Source: Acidobacteriota bacterium (lineage in GTDB: Bacteria > Acidobacteriota > Blastocatellia > HR10). From it: DNA of 64,000 bases. Numbering within the stretch: position 1 is the first letter of the stretch; each line of letters opens with the position of its first letter. The stretch covers positions 48,506 through 112,505 of the forward strand of contig JAUQQC010000010.1 of assembly GCA_030550025.1 (NCBI GenBank). Reading direction: 5' to 3'. This document shows, piece after piece, positions 16,847-26,519 of the stretch. Below the pieces are notes generated by a model. The model had not been told where the DNA came from. It searched no databases and saw only the letters and a program-made list of their open reading frames with translations. Both the position numbers and the translations under genes were made by a program.

Positions 16847-18573
16847 CGAGCGAGCACCTCGCGGGTTTCTTCTTCGATGATCTCGCGGACACGCGCGACG
16901 ACGGTGTCCAGCGCGACATCCTCGACCGTTCGGGTTCGACGTCGCAGGATCTCCACCTGACCGCGCGCGAGCTTCTGCGGCCCAATGGTCACGCGAATCG
17001 GGATGCCGATGAGGTCCGCGTCTTTGAATTTCACGCCCGCGCGCTCGTCGCGATCGTCATACAGGACCTCGAGATTCGCCGCCAGTAGGTCGGCGTAGAG
17101 CCGCTCGGCGGCGGCCCGCTGCGCTTCGTCGGCCATGTTCACGGGAACGAGGAGGACTTGAAAAGGCGCGATCGTGATCGGCCAGATGATGCCGTCCTCG
17201 TCGTGGTAGAGTTCAACGGCCGCGGCCATGACGCGCTCGACGCCGATGCCATAGCTTCCCATGACGAGCGGCACGGCTTTCCCCTCCTGATTCAGAACGT
17301 AGGCGCCCATGGACTCGCTGTAGCGCGTGCCGAGTTTGAAGATGTGGCCGATCTCCAACCCCTTCCGAATGGTCAACGTGCCCTCGCACTGCGGGCAGCC
17401 TTCGCCCGTCTTCACCAGACGCAGATCGGCCCACTGCGTCACGCGAATATCGCGCTCCACGTCCACGCCCCGCAAGTGGAAATCATCGCGGTTAGCTCCG
17501 GTGACCATATTGCGGCGTCCCCGCAGCGCGAAATCGGCGAGGATCGGATAGGCGGTGACGCCGACGGCCCCGATGCTCCCCGGATAGGCGCCGAGCGCAG
17601 CCTTGATCTCCTCCGGATGTGCCGGACGGATGTGCGTGGCACCGGTCGCCTCCGCCAATTTCGCTTCATTCAGTTCGTGATCGCCGCGCAGCAGAAGGAG
17701 CGTGAATTGATCGTCCAGGAAATAGGCGAGCGTCTTGATCTGCCGATCGGCCGGAGCTCCGCCGGGGAAGTCCTCCAGATCTTTGATCGTGCGCACGCCC
17801 GGGGTCGGGAACATCTCCGGCGCTGGGAGCCCATCGGCATCCGCGACATCCGAGACGCGGGAGGTCGCTTTCTCCGTGTTGGCGGCATAGCCGCACTCCT
17901 CGCACAGCGCGATGTGGTCTTCGCCGGCGTCGGTGAGGACCATGAATTCGGCCGATTCCTGCCCTCCCATCGCTCCGGAGGACGCTTGGACGACAAGGTA
18001 CTTCAAACCGCATCGATCGAAGATGCGACAGTACGCCTCGTACTGATCCCGATAGGCGCGGTCGAGCCCCTCCCAGTCGAGATCGAAGGTGTAGGCATCC
18101 TTCATGATGAACTCGCGGACGCGCAGAACGCCCGAGCGCGGACGCGGTTCGTCGCGGAATTTCGTCTGAATCTGATACCACACCTGGGGCAGCTGCTTAT
18201 AGGAGCGCAGTTCGTGGCGCGCGATCGCCGTGAAGACCTCCTCGTGCGTCATACCCAGGCAGAGATCGCTCCCTCGCCGATCGCGCAGGCGGAACATGTT
18301 CTCGCCCATGATCTCCCAGCGCCCAGATTCTCTCCATAACTCCGCCGGATGGAGGGCGGGCAGATGAAACTCTTGTCCGCCGATGCGGTTCATCTCCTCG
18401 CGAATGATCGCCATGATCTTCTGCATGACGCGCCAGGCCAGCGGCAGGAAGCTGTAGATGCCCGAGGCGAGCTGCCGGATCATCCCCGCCCGCAGCAGCA
18501 GTTGATGGCTGACGACTTCGGCGTCCGCCGGAGTCTCGCGCAAAGTCGGAATGAACGCCTGCGACCACCGCAT
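16843..18573 (-). CDS. proS: Prolyl-tRNA synthetase (bacterial type with editing insertion)
   Basis: A 576-residue class II synthetase charging tRNA-Pro. The opening [20 protein letters not shown], motif 2 ([23 protein letters not shown]) and motif 3 ([13 protein letters not shown]) are typical. The length and the central segment from about 230 to 390 fit the INS editing domain that hydrolyses Ala-tRNA-Pro. The start at 18573 follows GGGGGGATCT and a family-typical N-terminus. An in-frame extension to 18759 runs into holB and is rejected. It is the first gene of a three-gene coupled operon with the two MetE-like proteins. Confidence 0.96.
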   Translation of the reverse strand: MRWSQAFIPTLRETPADAEVVSHQLLLRAGMIRQLASGIYSFLPLAWRVMQKIMAIIREEMNRIGGQEFHLPALHPAELWRESGRWEIMGENMFRLRDRRGSDLCLGMTHEEVFTAIARHELRSYKQLPQVWYQIQTKFRDEPRPRSGVLRVREFIMKDAYTFDLDWEGLDRAYRDQYEAYCRIFDRCGLKYLVVQASSGAMGGQESAEFMVLTDAGEDHIALCEECGYAANTEKATSRVSDVADADGLPAPEMFPTPGVRTIKDLEDFPGGAPADRQIKTLAYFLDDQFTLLLLRGDHELNEAKLAEATGATHIRPAHPEEIKAALGAYPGSIGAVGVTAYPILADFALRGRRNMVTGANRDDFHLRGVDVERDIRVTQWADLRLVKTGEGCPQCEGTLTIRKGLEIGHIFKLGTRYSESMGAYVLNQEGKAVPLVMGSYGIGVERVMAAAVELYHDEDGIIWPITIAPFQVLLVPVNMADEAQRAAAERLYADLLAANLEVLYDDRDERAGVKFKDADLIGIPIRVTIGPQKLARGQVEILRRRTRTVEDVALDTVVARVREIIEEETREVLAR

Positions 18574-18641
18574 AGATCCCCCCTTCCACGGTGAGTCAGG
18601 ATATTTTACGCGAGCGACGGCGATTTGCCTAGGGCCGAGCG

Positions 18642-19631
18642 TCACGCTTTGGCGAGGAAGAGCGCTTCCAAGGCCAATTGCCGATTGAGCTGGCGCCAGA
18701 GATCGCGGCGCAAGGCGGCGAGCTTCTCCATGAAGTGCACAACGCGCGATGGGGGCCACCAGACGGCGAGCGACCGCAGGTGCGCGGCAATGTCCGTGTT
18801 CACCACGTCGCCCGCCTCAAGCTGCAGATGGAGCACGTCGGCGAGCACTTGTTCGAGGACTTCCAGCCGGCGCTCGAACGCCTCTCGATCCAAACGTCGT
18901 CCCCAGTATTCTGCCGCCCGAAGGAGTCGCACGCGATCCCCCACACCCAACACGGCCAACAGTTCCAAGGCCTCGCGGCGCATCTCCCGATAGACCGAGA
19001 GATCGATCGAGAGTGCCTTCCCGATCCGCCCCCCCGAAAGCCGCGCCAGAAGGCGAATCTCCTCCTCCGGACGCACGAAGCGCTCGCGAAGGAAGCCCTC
19101 GATCTCCGTCGTCTTGAGAGGAGCGAAATGATAGATCTGACATCGCGAGCGAATCGTCGGCAGCAGGCGGGCCAGTTGGCTGGTCAGGAGGACGAACACG
19201 GATTCGGCCGCAGGCTCCTCCAGCGTCTTCAGCAAAGCGTTAGCCGCTTGCTCGGTCATCGTCTCGGCTTCGTCAATGATGAAGACGCGCCAGCGGGCCT
19301 CGAAGGGTTTTCGAGAGGCGTGTTCGCAAAGCGAGCGGATTTGTTCGATGCGGAGGAACGCCGTCTCCGGACGGACGACGAGCACATCTACGTGTTCGCC
19401 GCGCTCGATCTTTTGGCAGCTCGGGCAGCGGTCGCAGCTGTCGGGGAGGGTACGATCTTCACCCGAGGCGTTCGGGCAATTGATCGTCTTGGCCAACGCG
19501 AGCGCGAATTGCCGCTTGCCCACGCCCTCGGGACCGGAGAAAAGGAGCGAATGGCCGAGACGCCCCTCGCGCACCGCCACTTGCAGAGCACGCCTCACTC
19601 GCTCGTTCCCTACCAGATCGCGAAAGGCCAT
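18642..19631 (-). CDS. holB: DNA polymerase III delta' subunit
   Basis: A 329-residue AAA+ clamp-loader subunit. Walker A GPEGVGK is at 33-39, the zinc-binding cysteines are C52, C66, C69 and C72, the sensor/acidic region reads [11 protein letters not shown], then TLEEP and the Arg-finger motif SRC ([10 protein letters not shown]). An intact P-loop is unusual for E. coli delta' but common elsewhere. The ATG is 6 bases after the tmk stop, so tmk-holB form an operon, a common arrangement. Confidence 0.92.
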   Translation of the reverse strand: MAFRDLVGNERVRRALQVAVREGRLGHSLLFSGPEGVGKRQFALALAKTINCPNASGEDRTLPDSCDRCPSCQKIERGEHVDVLVVRPETAFLRIEQIRSLCEHASRKPFEARWRVFIIDEAETMTEQAANALLKTLEEPAAESVFVLLTSQLARLLPTIRSRCQIYHFAPLKTTEIEGFLRERFVRPEEEIRLLARLSGGRIGKALSIDLSVYREMRREALELLAVLGVGDRVRLLRAAEYWGRRLDREAFERRLEVLEQVLADVLHLQLEAGDVVNTDIAAHLRSLAVWWPPSRVVHFMEKLAALRRDLWRQLNRQLALEALFLAKA

Positions 19632-19637
19632 GTCGGG

Positions 19638-20252
19638 TCACATCCGAAGGACCGAGGCGACGGCCTCCCACACCCGGCGCGCCGTGACCTCCTCTGACTC
19701 GGCCGAGGAGATGACGCGCACGCGCTCGGGTTCGGCGCGCGCGATCTCCAAATACCCCGTTCGCACGCGGTGGAGGAATTCCCCTCCGCTTCGCTCGAAC
19801 CGATCCCACCGCTCCGCCAGGCGCCGCCGTGCCACGGCGACTTGGATGTCGCAGTCGAGCACGATCGTGAGATCGGGAAGCAGTCCCGTGGTCGCCCAGT
19901 GGTTCACCGTGCGCACGAGCTCCAGAGGAAGGCCTCGCCCGTATCCCTGATAGGCGAGCGTCGCATCGGCATATCGGTCGGAGAGAACGATTCGACCTTC
20001 CGCGAGGGCTGGGCGGATGACTCGCATGACGTGCTCGGCGCGATCCGCCGCGTAGAGGAAGAGCTCGGCAAGCGGCCCCATCTCTTGCGCAAGCACCAGC
20101 TCGCGAATGGCGGCTCCAAGCTCCGTCCCCCCAGGCTCACGCGTCACCAGATACGGGACACCCAGCCGCTCCAACTCACGGGCCACGCGATGAAGCATCG
20201 TCGTCTTACCACTCCCATCAATGCCTTCGAAGGTGATGAGCTTCCCACGCAT
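19638..20252 (-). CDS. tmk: Thymidylate kinase
   Basis: A 204-residue kinase converting dTMP to dTDP. The P-loop reads EGIDGSGKTT (9-18), the DR(Y/H/F) motif is LSDRYADATLAYQGYGRG, and TREPGGTELG follows the P-loop as usual. The start at 20252 is chosen for the family N-terminus MRGKLITFEGIDG; an in-frame extension to 20369 would swallow the end of hfq. It starts 4 bases after the hfq stop and precedes holB. Confidence 0.95.
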   Translation of the reverse strand: MRGKLITFEGIDGSGKTTMLHRVARELERLGVPYLVTREPGGTELGAAIRELVLAQEMGPLAELFLYAADRAEHVMRVIRPALAEGRIVLSDRYADATLAYQGYGRGLPLELVRTVNHWATTGLLPDLTIVLDCDIQVAVARRRLAERWDRFERSGGEFLHRVRTGYLEIARAEPERVRVISSAESEEVTARRVWEAVASVLRM

Positions 20253-20256
20253 GAGC

Positions 20257-20511
20257 TCACTCCGAGGCCGGCGCGCGCGGTCCTTCGTGCGTGGCATTCG
20301 ATTCGCCTTTCGGTCGCGTGATCGTGGAGATGGCATGCTTGAAGATGAGCATCTCCTGTTGCCCGGCATCCAGCAGGATCGAGTACTTGTCGAAGCCTTT
20401 GATCCGGCCGATCAACCGAATGCCGCTCACCAGGTACACGGTGACCGGGATGTGATCTCGGCGCAAAGCGTTCAAAAAGGCATCTTGCATCGCCTGCTCG
20501 ATTCGTTCCAA
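20257..20511 (-). CDS. hfq: RNA-binding protein Hfq
   Basis: An Sm-fold RNA chaperone of 84 residues. Sm1 region: DAFLNALRRDHIPVTVYLVSGIRLIGRIKGFDKYSILL; Sm2: the YKHAIS-like motif is present as FKHAISTI. A TTG start at 20511 is preferred because AGGGAGG sits 7 bases upstream; a GTG at 20547 would add 12 residues that contain that ribosome site. It lies just downstream of miaA, the classical miaA-hfq order. The C-terminal tail is short, polar and probably disordered. Confidence 0.9.
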   Translation of the reverse strand: MERIEQAMQDAFLNALRRDHIPVTVYLVSGIRLIGRIKGFDKYSILLDAGQQEMLIFKHAISTITRPKGESNATHEGPRAPASE

Positions 20512-20565
20512 AGGGCATCCTCCCTTGTCAAAGATGATCTCCCGCACGTTCGAGCCGAAGAAACT

Positions 20566-21558
20566 CTAGTCCTCCGCGCAAGGGCTTTCAATACCGGCGA
20601 GAACTCCCTCTCGCATCGGGAGGTCCCACCGCGCGCGGATCATCCGGATGACCGCGCGTTGAACGTTGGGATCGTCGCCGAAGCCGTGGAACCACATGAT
20701 GTTTGGTTCGTGGCGGAACCACGTGAGTTGTCGCTTCGCGTAATGGCGTACGTCGCGTTGCGTCAACTGAATGGCGCGCGCCAACGAGATCTCTCCGCGC
20801 AGGTACTGTAGGATCCGCCGATACCCGTGTGCTTGAAGCGCCTTGGCCGTCTCCGGGATGCCCGAGCGGAGCAACGCCCGGACCTCTTCGACCCATCCGC
20901 GCGCGAACATCTCCTCGGCGCGCCGGTTGATCCGGCAATAGAGTTCCTCCCGTGGGGGATCTAGCGCGATCAGATGCAGCCGATGCGCCAGCGGGGGCGG
21001 AGCCGGTCGCTCGCGCTGCGCATCGGAGATGCGCCGCCCGGTCTGAAAGAAATATTCCAGCGCGCGCATTGTGCGTGACCAATCGCGCGGACGGATGCGC
21101 GCGGCCGCCGCAGGGTCCACGCGCTCGAGCATCCGATGCAGGTGTTCCGGCCCGCGTCGTTCGAGAAGCCGCTTGAGTCGCTCCCGCAGCGCCAGATCCG
21201 TCGGTGGAGAGGGGAAGAGCGGTTGCCGCAATGCCCGGAGGTAAAACCCCGTCCCACCGACGAGGATCGCGAGCTTCCCCCGCGTTTCGATCTCCTCGAT
21301 GACCGCAAGCGCCTGACGCGCATATTCCCCCGCCGTGAAGTGTTCCGTCGGCTCCAGGACATCAATGAGATGGTGCGCGATGCCGCGCCGCTTCTCTGGA
21401 GGGACTTTCGCCGTGCCAATGTAGAGCCCGCGATAGAGTTGCACGGAATCGCAGTTGACGATCTCTCCATCGAAGCGCTCAGCCAGGACGATCCCCAATT
21501 CGCTCTTCCCCGAAGCCGTCGGTCCCACGACGGCCAGAATCGGACGCGATGCGCTCAT
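20566..21558 (-). CDS. miaA: tRNA dimethylallyltransferase
   Basis: A 330-residue enzyme that prenylates A37 of tRNAs reading U-starting codons. P-loop GPTASGKS is at 12-19, then DSVQLYRGLYIGTAKV, GGTGFYLRAL and the tRNA-binding QLTQRDVRHYAKRQLTWFR near the C-terminus. The start at 21558 has AAGGAG upstream and overlaps by ATGA with a 27-codon frame before it; the in-frame extension to 21732 is rejected. Confidence 0.95.
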   Translation of the reverse strand: MSASRPILAVVGPTASGKSELGIVLAERFDGEIVNCDSVQLYRGLYIGTAKVPPEKRRGIAHHLIDVLEPTEHFTAGEYARQALAVIEEIETRGKLAILVGGTGFYLRALRQPLFPSPPTDLALRERLKRLLERRGPEHLHRMLERVDPAAAARIRPRDWSRTMRALEYFFQTGRRISDAQRERPAPPPLAHRLHLIALDPPREELYCRINRRAEEMFARGWVEEVRALLRSGIPETAKALQAHGYRRILQYLRGEISLARAIQLTQRDVRHYAKRQLTWFRHEPNIMWFHGFGDDPNVQRAVIRMIRARWDLPMREGVLAGIESPCAED

Positions 21559-21638
21559 CGCCACACTCCTTGAAGGAGTCCGAGCAGCAACAGCGCGCCG
21601 AGCAACAGCAGCGCTCCCCACCGTTGTCCTTGCGTCAT
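21555..21638 (-). CDS. 27-residue membrane peptide upstream of miaA
   Basis: ATG at 21638-21636 with GAGGAGATC upstream, ending in TGA that overlaps the miaA ATG (ATGA). The product is a short positively charged N-terminus (MTQGQRW), one leucine-rich membrane helix (GALLLLGALLLLGLL) and a QGVWR tail. A proper ribosome site, the stop/start overlap and a clean hydrophobic helix support translation. It could be a real small membrane protein or a coupling leader for miaA. No family recognised. Confidence 0.5.
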   Translation of the reverse strand: MTQGQRWGALLLLGALLLLGLLQGVWR

Positions 21639-21786
21639 GGCCGATCTCCTCGAGGCTTCGTTCCCCCTCTTCGGGGCCAATTCGATCGACGCCGGTCCGC
21701 ACTCCACGTCTCGCCGTAGAGAGCGACATCAAGGGGCCAACTTCCTCTTGCGAACCGGAGGAGCGATCGAATCAGCGACGAGCGAT

Positions 21787-22746
21787 TCATCGGGGTGGAT
21801 AGTAGATGAACTTGTCCGTGAACCATTGGCTTTCAAACGCGTAGACGCTCGGCAGCGGGCGAAACGGAGCCGCCAGGCGCACGGCATTGATGGCCGCTCG
21901 ATCAAGCGCCGGAATGCCCGAGGATTGCCGCAATCGCAATTGCAATAGCCGTCCATCTCGCCCGACTTCGAAGACGACGATCACCGTCGCGGGCGCCGAG
22001 AGCAAGTTCGCCTCCGGGGGGATGAACCAGCGTTGCTGAATCGTGCGCTCCAAATAGGCGCGGTATTCTTCCATCGCCGCGACCGCTTGGGCGTTCACCG
22101 AGGGCGGGCCCTCCAATGTCACGCCCGACTGCGGATTGCTGAAGGCTTCGGACGCGGGAGGCGCACTGCTGCTGCGAATCGCAGCGAGAACGGATTCAGG
22201 GATAGGGGCATTGCGACGATCCAAGGCTTCTCCCCGAGCTCCCGGCGCGGGTAACATGGGCGCCAAGCGCGGATCCGCCAAGGCGTCTTTGGGAGAAGCG
22301 CCCGATGCCGGACGGACCGTCCGCGGTCGGTCCTCGATCAATTCCGGCAGCGCGCGGCCACGCCCGCTCACCTTCGGCAGAGAGGAAGAGCCCGTGGGGG
22401 TTGGATTCGGCTCCCCGCGCGCGACCGTCGTGCGCTCGGAAAGGAACTCGGGACGTCGCGGAGGACGCACGGCCTCGATCCCCGCCAATTGCCGAATCAC
22501 CTCAGGCGGCGGCGCATAAAATGGTTTGTCCAACTCGATGATCTCCGGACGCAGGTATCCGGTCGCCGTCGATCCCCGCTCCACCTCTTCTGAAGGGAGC
22601 GGCGTGGGCGTTGTCGAAAAAAGGACGACCATGAACAGCAGCGCCAAATGGAACACGAACGAGACAAACGCCCCTAGCCGCGCTTCCCTGGTCAGGCGAA
22701 GCCGTCCTTCAAGAGCGAGTGTCGCTTGGAAGGAGAACTGTTCCAT
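21787..22746 (-). CDS. TonB family protein
   Basis: A 319-residue protein with a cytoplasmic N-terminus, one membrane anchor at about residues 26-45 (FVSFVFHLALLFMVVLF), a long proline-rich periplasmic stretch (about 50-230) and a C-terminal TonB-like domain (YRAYLERTIQQRWFIPPEA ... VFEVGRDGRLLQLRLRQSSG). Energy transduction to outer-membrane receptors is the family role. No ExbB/ExbD genes lie nearby. TonB-box receptors are also absent in the window, so the substrate is unknown. Confidence 0.85.
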   Translation of the reverse strand: MEQFSFQATLALEGRLRLTREARLGAFVSFVFHLALLFMVVLFSTTPTPLPSEEVERGSTATGYLRPEIIELDKPFYAPPPEVIRQLAGIEAVRPPRRPEFLSERTTVARGEPNPTPTGSSSLPKVSGRGRALPELIEDRPRTVRPASGASPKDALADPRLAPMLPAPGARGEALDRRNAPIPESVLAAIRSSSAPPASEAFSNPQSGVTLEGPPSVNAQAVAAMEEYRAYLERTIQQRWFIPPEANLLSAPATVIVVFEVGRDGRLLQLRLRQSSGIPALDRAAINAVRLAAPFRPLPSVYAFESQWFTDKFIYYPPR

Positions 22747-22872
22747 CCGTCTTTCTCCACGCTCGCGCGAGGCAACTCCGCGTTGCCCTCACGGCGTGCG
22801 CGTCTGTCTCTGCCCTTCTCCGTTCAGCTCGAGCGAAGCACACACAATGATACCCCGCAGGCCATCGGGGAA

Positions 22873-23826
22873 TCAACCGATTCCCGCGCGGCGTCTGTGC
22901 TCCTGGATCGCGGTGAGAATGCGAAACGCCAGGGCGAGCGCCCGACGGCCATCCTCTCCACTGACCAGCGGTGGCGTCCCTTCCCGCACGCATCTCAAGA
23001 AGGCCTCAAGTTGTGCGCGCAATGGCTCATCCCTCAACACCGCGATGCGCTCTCCCGTGATGCGCGGGCGTCCGCCCGAGTCGTCCGAAGCCATCAGGCG
23101 ATAGACCTCCAACTCTTGACGCGTATAGTCGAGCGAGATGTACGCGTTCGGTTGAAAGACGCGCAGCTTTCGAACTTTCTCCCGTGAGATTCGACTCGCC
23201 GTCACATTGGCGACGCAGCCGTTGGCAAACTCCAAACGGGCATTGGCGATGTCCACGCGGTCGGTCAGAATGGGGACCCCAACGGCATGCACCGCGCGGA
23301 CCTCAGCATCCACTACCGAGAGCAAGATGTCCAGATCATGGATCATCAAGTCGAGGACGACATCAATGTCTAAGCTGCGTTCGGTGAACTCGCCCAGGCG
23401 GTGGACCTCAAAGAATTTCGGCTCAACAATGAGCGTCGAGAGCGCTCGGACGGCCGGATTAAACCGCTCCAGATGTCCAACTTGTAGGAGCACCCCAGCC
23501 TCGCGCGCGCAACGGATCATACGATCGGCTTCCTCCAACGTACGCGCCATCGGTTTCTCCACAAGAACGGCCACGCCGTTTTTCAGGAACTCACACGCGA
23601 TCTCACAGTGGCTCTCAGTCGGGACGGCGATGCTCACAGCATCCACCTGACCGAGCAGCTCGCGATAGTTGGCATAATAGCGGACGGCATATTGGGCGGC
23701 GATCGCTTCACCTCGCTCGCGGTCGATGTCACAAACACCGACAAGCACCGCTTCCGGGAGCGAAGCGTAGATTCGCGCGTGTTCTTTCCCAATACGCCCG
23801 ACGCCAACGACGGCTACCCGCAGCAT
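22873..23826 (-). CDS. Gfo/Idh/MocA family oxidoreductase
   Basis: A 317-residue NAD(P)-dependent sugar/inositol dehydrogenase-type protein. The Rossmann motif is VGVGRIGKEHARIYAS at the N-terminus; the EKP motif (VEKPMART) lies near residue 97; a lysine-containing catalytic region follows (DLMIHDLDILLS). Such proteins often build nucleotide- or amino-sugars for cell-surface glycans, which fits the divergent GT39 glycosyltransferase. The start at 23826 is chosen for the family N-terminus MLRVAVVG. The SD is weak. Confidence 0.9.
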   Translation of the reverse strand: MLRVAVVGVGRIGKEHARIYASLPEAVLVGVCDIDRERGEAIAAQYAVRYYANYRELLGQVDAVSIAVPTESHCEIACEFLKNGVAVLVEKPMARTLEEADRMIRCAREAGVLLQVGHLERFNPAVRALSTLIVEPKFFEVHRLGEFTERSLDIDVVLDLMIHDLDILLSVVDAEVRAVHAVGVPILTDRVDIANARLEFANGCVANVTASRISREKVRKLRVFQPNAYISLDYTRQELEVYRLMASDDSGGRPRITGERIAVLRDEPLRAQLEAFLRCVREGTPPLVSGEDGRRALALAFRILTAIQEHRRRAGIG

Positions 23827-23904
23827 CGCGTGCTCAAGTGTACGAGAGCCAGAGGAAGGGAGGCAAGCGAAAGCTCTCCGGCCCCAACGCCCGCTTGCCC
23901 ATCG

Positions 23905-25596
23905 GTGAGTGTTCTTCTCATAATCTCCTCGGTGGACGCGCGCGGGTGGAAGAGAGAAGGGCTCCTTGTGCTCCTGCTCGCTGGTTTGTGCGCACTCTTC
24001 TTCTTTTACCGATTGGGTGCGATGGCCCTTATCGGGCCCGACGAGCCGCGCTATGCCCAGGTCGCTCGCGAGATGCTCGCTCGCCGTGATCCCATCACGC
24101 CGACGATCGGTGGACAGCCGTGGTTGGAGAAACCCGCTCTCGCGTATTGGCTGATGGCGCTCAGCATGCGAATCTTCGGTGTGAGCGAATTCGCCGCCCG
24201 ATTCCCATCGGCATTTCTGGCGACGCTCTTGGCCTTCCTCATCTATGGGGTGGGACGGCGCGTGCACTCTCCCCTCTACGGGGTCTTCGCGGCCTGCTGT
24301 TTCATCGTGAATCCCATGTCCTTCGGCTTCGCCCGAGGCGCGACGACGGATATGCCGCTTTCGGCGACGCTCGCCGCCGGCCTCTGCCTCTCGTTCCTCG
24401 CCCTGCAGGAGGCCATCCCGAGCAAACGATCTTGGCTGTTCTCCGGCGCCTGTTTTTGCTTCGGGCTGGCCGTCTTGGCGAAAGGACTCATCGGAATCTT
24501 CTTTCCCGTTGTGATCGTGAGCAGCTATCTCCTCTTTCGCCGATGCGCGGCGATACTGAACGGGCTTGGGCTCGCACGGGGCAGCCTCATCCTGCTGCTT
24601 GTGTGTGCGAGTTGGTATGGGCCTATGTTGGCTCGACATGGATGGACGTTTGTGGACGAATTTTTCCTCCAACACCACATCGAGCGCTATGTGACCGAAC
24701 GATTCCGTCATCCCGGACCCATTTATTACTATCTCCCGGTCTTGCTCGTCGGCGCTTTCCCCTGGACCCCGCTTCTGATCTCGGCCTGCGTGCGGCTCTT
24801 CACCGAGCGCCGCAGGCGAGATCAAAAGGGAAGTCGTCGGTTTGTCGAGGATCAGGCTCTTGAGCATCTTGTGACGTTCGCGGCGCTTTGGACGATCTGG
24901 CCCTTGCTCTTTTTCTCCTTCTCGCAGTCGAAGCTCCCGGGCTATGTGCTCCCCATCTTCCCGGCAGCGGCTTTCTTGGCAGCTCGCGAGATCCTCTACC
25001 TCTGGAGAGAGGGGGCCGATCGCATAGCACGGATCGGAATGCTGCTGCTGCCTCCTTTCGTGTCGGCGATCACCACGCTGGCGCTTTTCTATGCGGAGAA
25101 GGAGCTGGACGCATTCGATCCTGTGAAGCATGCGCTCCTTTGGGGAGGACTAGGAGGAGGACTTCTCGGCCTCGGACTCGCGCTCGCCGCGCGCTATAGG
25201 GCGCTTCTGGTCTTCCTGCTCCTTCTGTGCGCGGCGAGCGTACCCAGCGTGCTCACTACGTTCCAACCGTTGATCGAGAAGAAGGAGTCGTTTCGAGATC
25301 TGGCCGAGATAGCGCTCCGGGAATTTCAGCCTGGAGAGCGACTCATCGGGTACGGATGGTTCCATCATAGTCTGACCTTTTATACCAACGCGCGTTCGAT
25401 CTACGACGAGCACGGAAGAGTACGGGTTCTCTTCTCTCCAAATGAGTTGGTCGAAGTCGCACGTCGCTTCGGATCAGTACTCGTGGTAGCCAAACGATCG
25501 CACGTGAGGCAGCTACGCGAGTCTCCCCAATATGAGGGCGAATTAATCGCGGAGAAGGGGGAGCACTCCCTTTTGCGAGTTAAGCCTTTGAAATAG
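23905..25596 (+). CDS. GT39-type glycosyltransferase (ArnT/PMT-like)
   Basis: A polytopic membrane protein of about 563 residues with the GT39 N-terminal signature: a first helix, then GPDEPRYAQVAREML with the acidic catalytic pair, PWLEKPALAYWLMAL and GRRVHSP. About ten more helices and a soluble C-terminal domain follow. It transfers sugars from polyprenyl-phosphate donors to lipid or protein acceptors in the periplasm. The start is uncertain: GTG at 23905 and GTG at 23932 both fit, and neither has a good SD. It is divergent from the oxidoreductase gene. Confidence 0.88.
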   Translation: MSVLLIISSVDARGWKREGLLVLLLAGLCALFFFYRLGAMALIGPDEPRYAQVAREMLARRDPITPTIGGQPWLEKPALAYWLMALSMRIFGVSEFAARFPSAFLATLLAFLIYGVGRRVHSPLYGVFAACCFIVNPMSFGFARGATTDMPLSATLAAGLCLSFLALQEAIPSKRSWLFSGACFCFGLAVLAKGLIGIFFPVVIVSSYLLFRRCAAILNGLGLARGSLILLLVCASWYGPMLARHGWTFVDEFFLQHHIERYVTERFRHPGPIYYYLPVLLVGAFPWTPLLISACVRLFTERRRRDQKGSRRFVEDQALEHLVTFAALWTIWPLLFFSFSQSKLPGYVLPIFPAAAFLAAREILYLWREGADRIARIGMLLLPPFVSAITTLALFYAEKELDAFDPVKHALLWGGLGGGLLGLGLALAARYRALLVFLLLLCAASVPSVLTTFQPLIEKKESFRDLAEIALREFQPGERLIGYGWFHHSLTFYTNARSIYDEHGRVRVLFSPNELVEVARRFGSVLVVAKRSHVRQLRESPQYEGELIAEKGEHSLLRVKPLK

Positions 25597-25645
25597 AGAG
25601 ACTTGTCTTAAGCGACCCAAATGGTTCGACCTAGACACTATGATC

Positions 25646-25674
25646 TTGACAAACTGAAAAAATATGACTATATT
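25646..25674 (+). promoter_or_regulatory. Sigma-70 promoter of hsp20
   Basis: TTGACA (25646-25651), 17-base spacer, TATATT (25669-25674), in a locally AT-rich stretch. No CIRCE or ROSE-like element is evident between it and the start codon at 25727. Confidence 0.65.
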
Positions 25675-25726
25675 GATATCAGGAAAATTGAGCATGATAT
25701 GCGAAACTTTCATCAGGAGGTGGGCT

Positions 25727-26236
25727 ATGTTGGTGAGGTGGCGACCCTTCGATGAGTTCTTCAATCTCTATCGGGACATTGACAACATGTTTCGCCGGGT
25801 CTTCAACGAGTTGACCCGAGATTTGGAGGACTGGTTCGCGCCTCGGTCTGAGGAGGAGCGGCTTCCTCGGCTCTCCAGTGCCTGGGTTCCAGTCGAGGCC
25901 TTTGTAGACCAGGGGAAACTGCACTTGCGGGTGGAGGTGCCGGGCGTGGACCCGAAGGATTTGGACATCAGCGTCACGGGCCAGCAGCTGGTGATTCGCG
26001 GTCGGAAGACCTTTGATCGGAAAGTCGAGGAGGCCAACTTCATCCGTCGGGAGATTGCCTATGGGAGCTTCGAGCGGGTGATCCCGCTGCCGGAGGGCGT
26101 GAATACGGACCAGATCGAGGCGACCTATCACAATGGCGTCCTCGAGCTGGTGATGCCAGCTCCAGCGGCGCTGGAGGTGAAGAAGGTTCAGGTGAAGGTG
26201 CTTGAGGCTCCCAAGGCAGCCGGGGCGGCGAACTGA
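25727..26236 (+). CDS. Small heat shock protein (Hsp20/alpha-crystallin)
   Basis: A 169-residue holdase chaperone. The alpha-crystallin domain covers about residues 50-145: VEAFVDQGKLHLRVEVPGVD, the family GQQLVIRGRK strand, SFERVIPLPEGV and the terminal YHNGVLELVMP motif. The start at 25727 follows GGAGG; an upstream in-frame ATG at 25664 lies between the -35 and -10 boxes and is rejected. A strong terminator follows, so the gene is monocistronic. Confidence 0.95.
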   Translation: MLVRWRPFDEFFNLYRDIDNMFRRVFNELTRDLEDWFAPRSEEERLPRLSSAWVPVEAFVDQGKLHLRVEVPGVDPKDLDISVTGQQLVIRGRKTFDRKVEEANFIRREIAYGSFERVIPLPEGVNTDQIEATYHNGVLELVMPAPAALEVKKVQVKVLEAPKAAGAAN

Positions 26237-26246
26237 AAGCCCAGTT

Positions 26247-26277
26247 CCCTCTCCCACATGGGAGAGGGACATTTTTC
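26247..26277 (+). terminator. Intrinsic terminator after hsp20
   Basis: Ten-base perfect arms CCCTCTCCCA / TGGGAGAGGG (26247-26268) followed by ACATTTTTC. Confidence 0.8.
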
Positions 26278-26280
26278 TTC

Positions 26281-26310
26281 TTGACAAAGGGTGCTAATCT
26301 TTCATACACT
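26281..26310 (+). promoter_or_regulatory. Sigma-70 promoter upstream of rpoD
   Basis: TTGACA (26281-26286), 18-base spacer, TACACT (26305-26310), starting 4 bases after the hsp20 terminator. It implies a 5' leader of about 200 bases before rpoD in which I see no gene. Confidence 0.6.
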
Positions 26311-26519
26311 TGTGTGGTTCTGTTGAGAGGGTGGGAGTTTCCGGCATACCCGAGGGTGTACTAGGGGATGAGCCGAGCGCGTGTCGCCAAGCGGATGGCT
26401 TGGGACTCCGGCCATGTGGTGAGCGAGGAGCCGAAGCCCTCGATACGGGACAAAGCTTGGTCGCTTCGTCGAAAGAGCAACGCATGGAGACGACCTGACA
26501 TCCACTAAGCGTGAGGACG

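Noticed and set aside
18574..18641. Possible T-box or SAM riboswitch ahead of the proS-MetE operon
   Set aside because: The gap is only 68 bases, with no room for such an element and no T-box-like motif.
23827..25131. A 435-codon upstream extension of the Gfo/Idh/MocA frame
   Set aside because: It is antisense to the GT39 glycosyltransferase and is low-complexity charged sequence; the enzyme fold starts exactly at 23826.
26311..26519. Possible short gene in the rpoD 5' leader
   Set aside because: The frames present lack a ribosome site and show no hydrophobic or conserved content.
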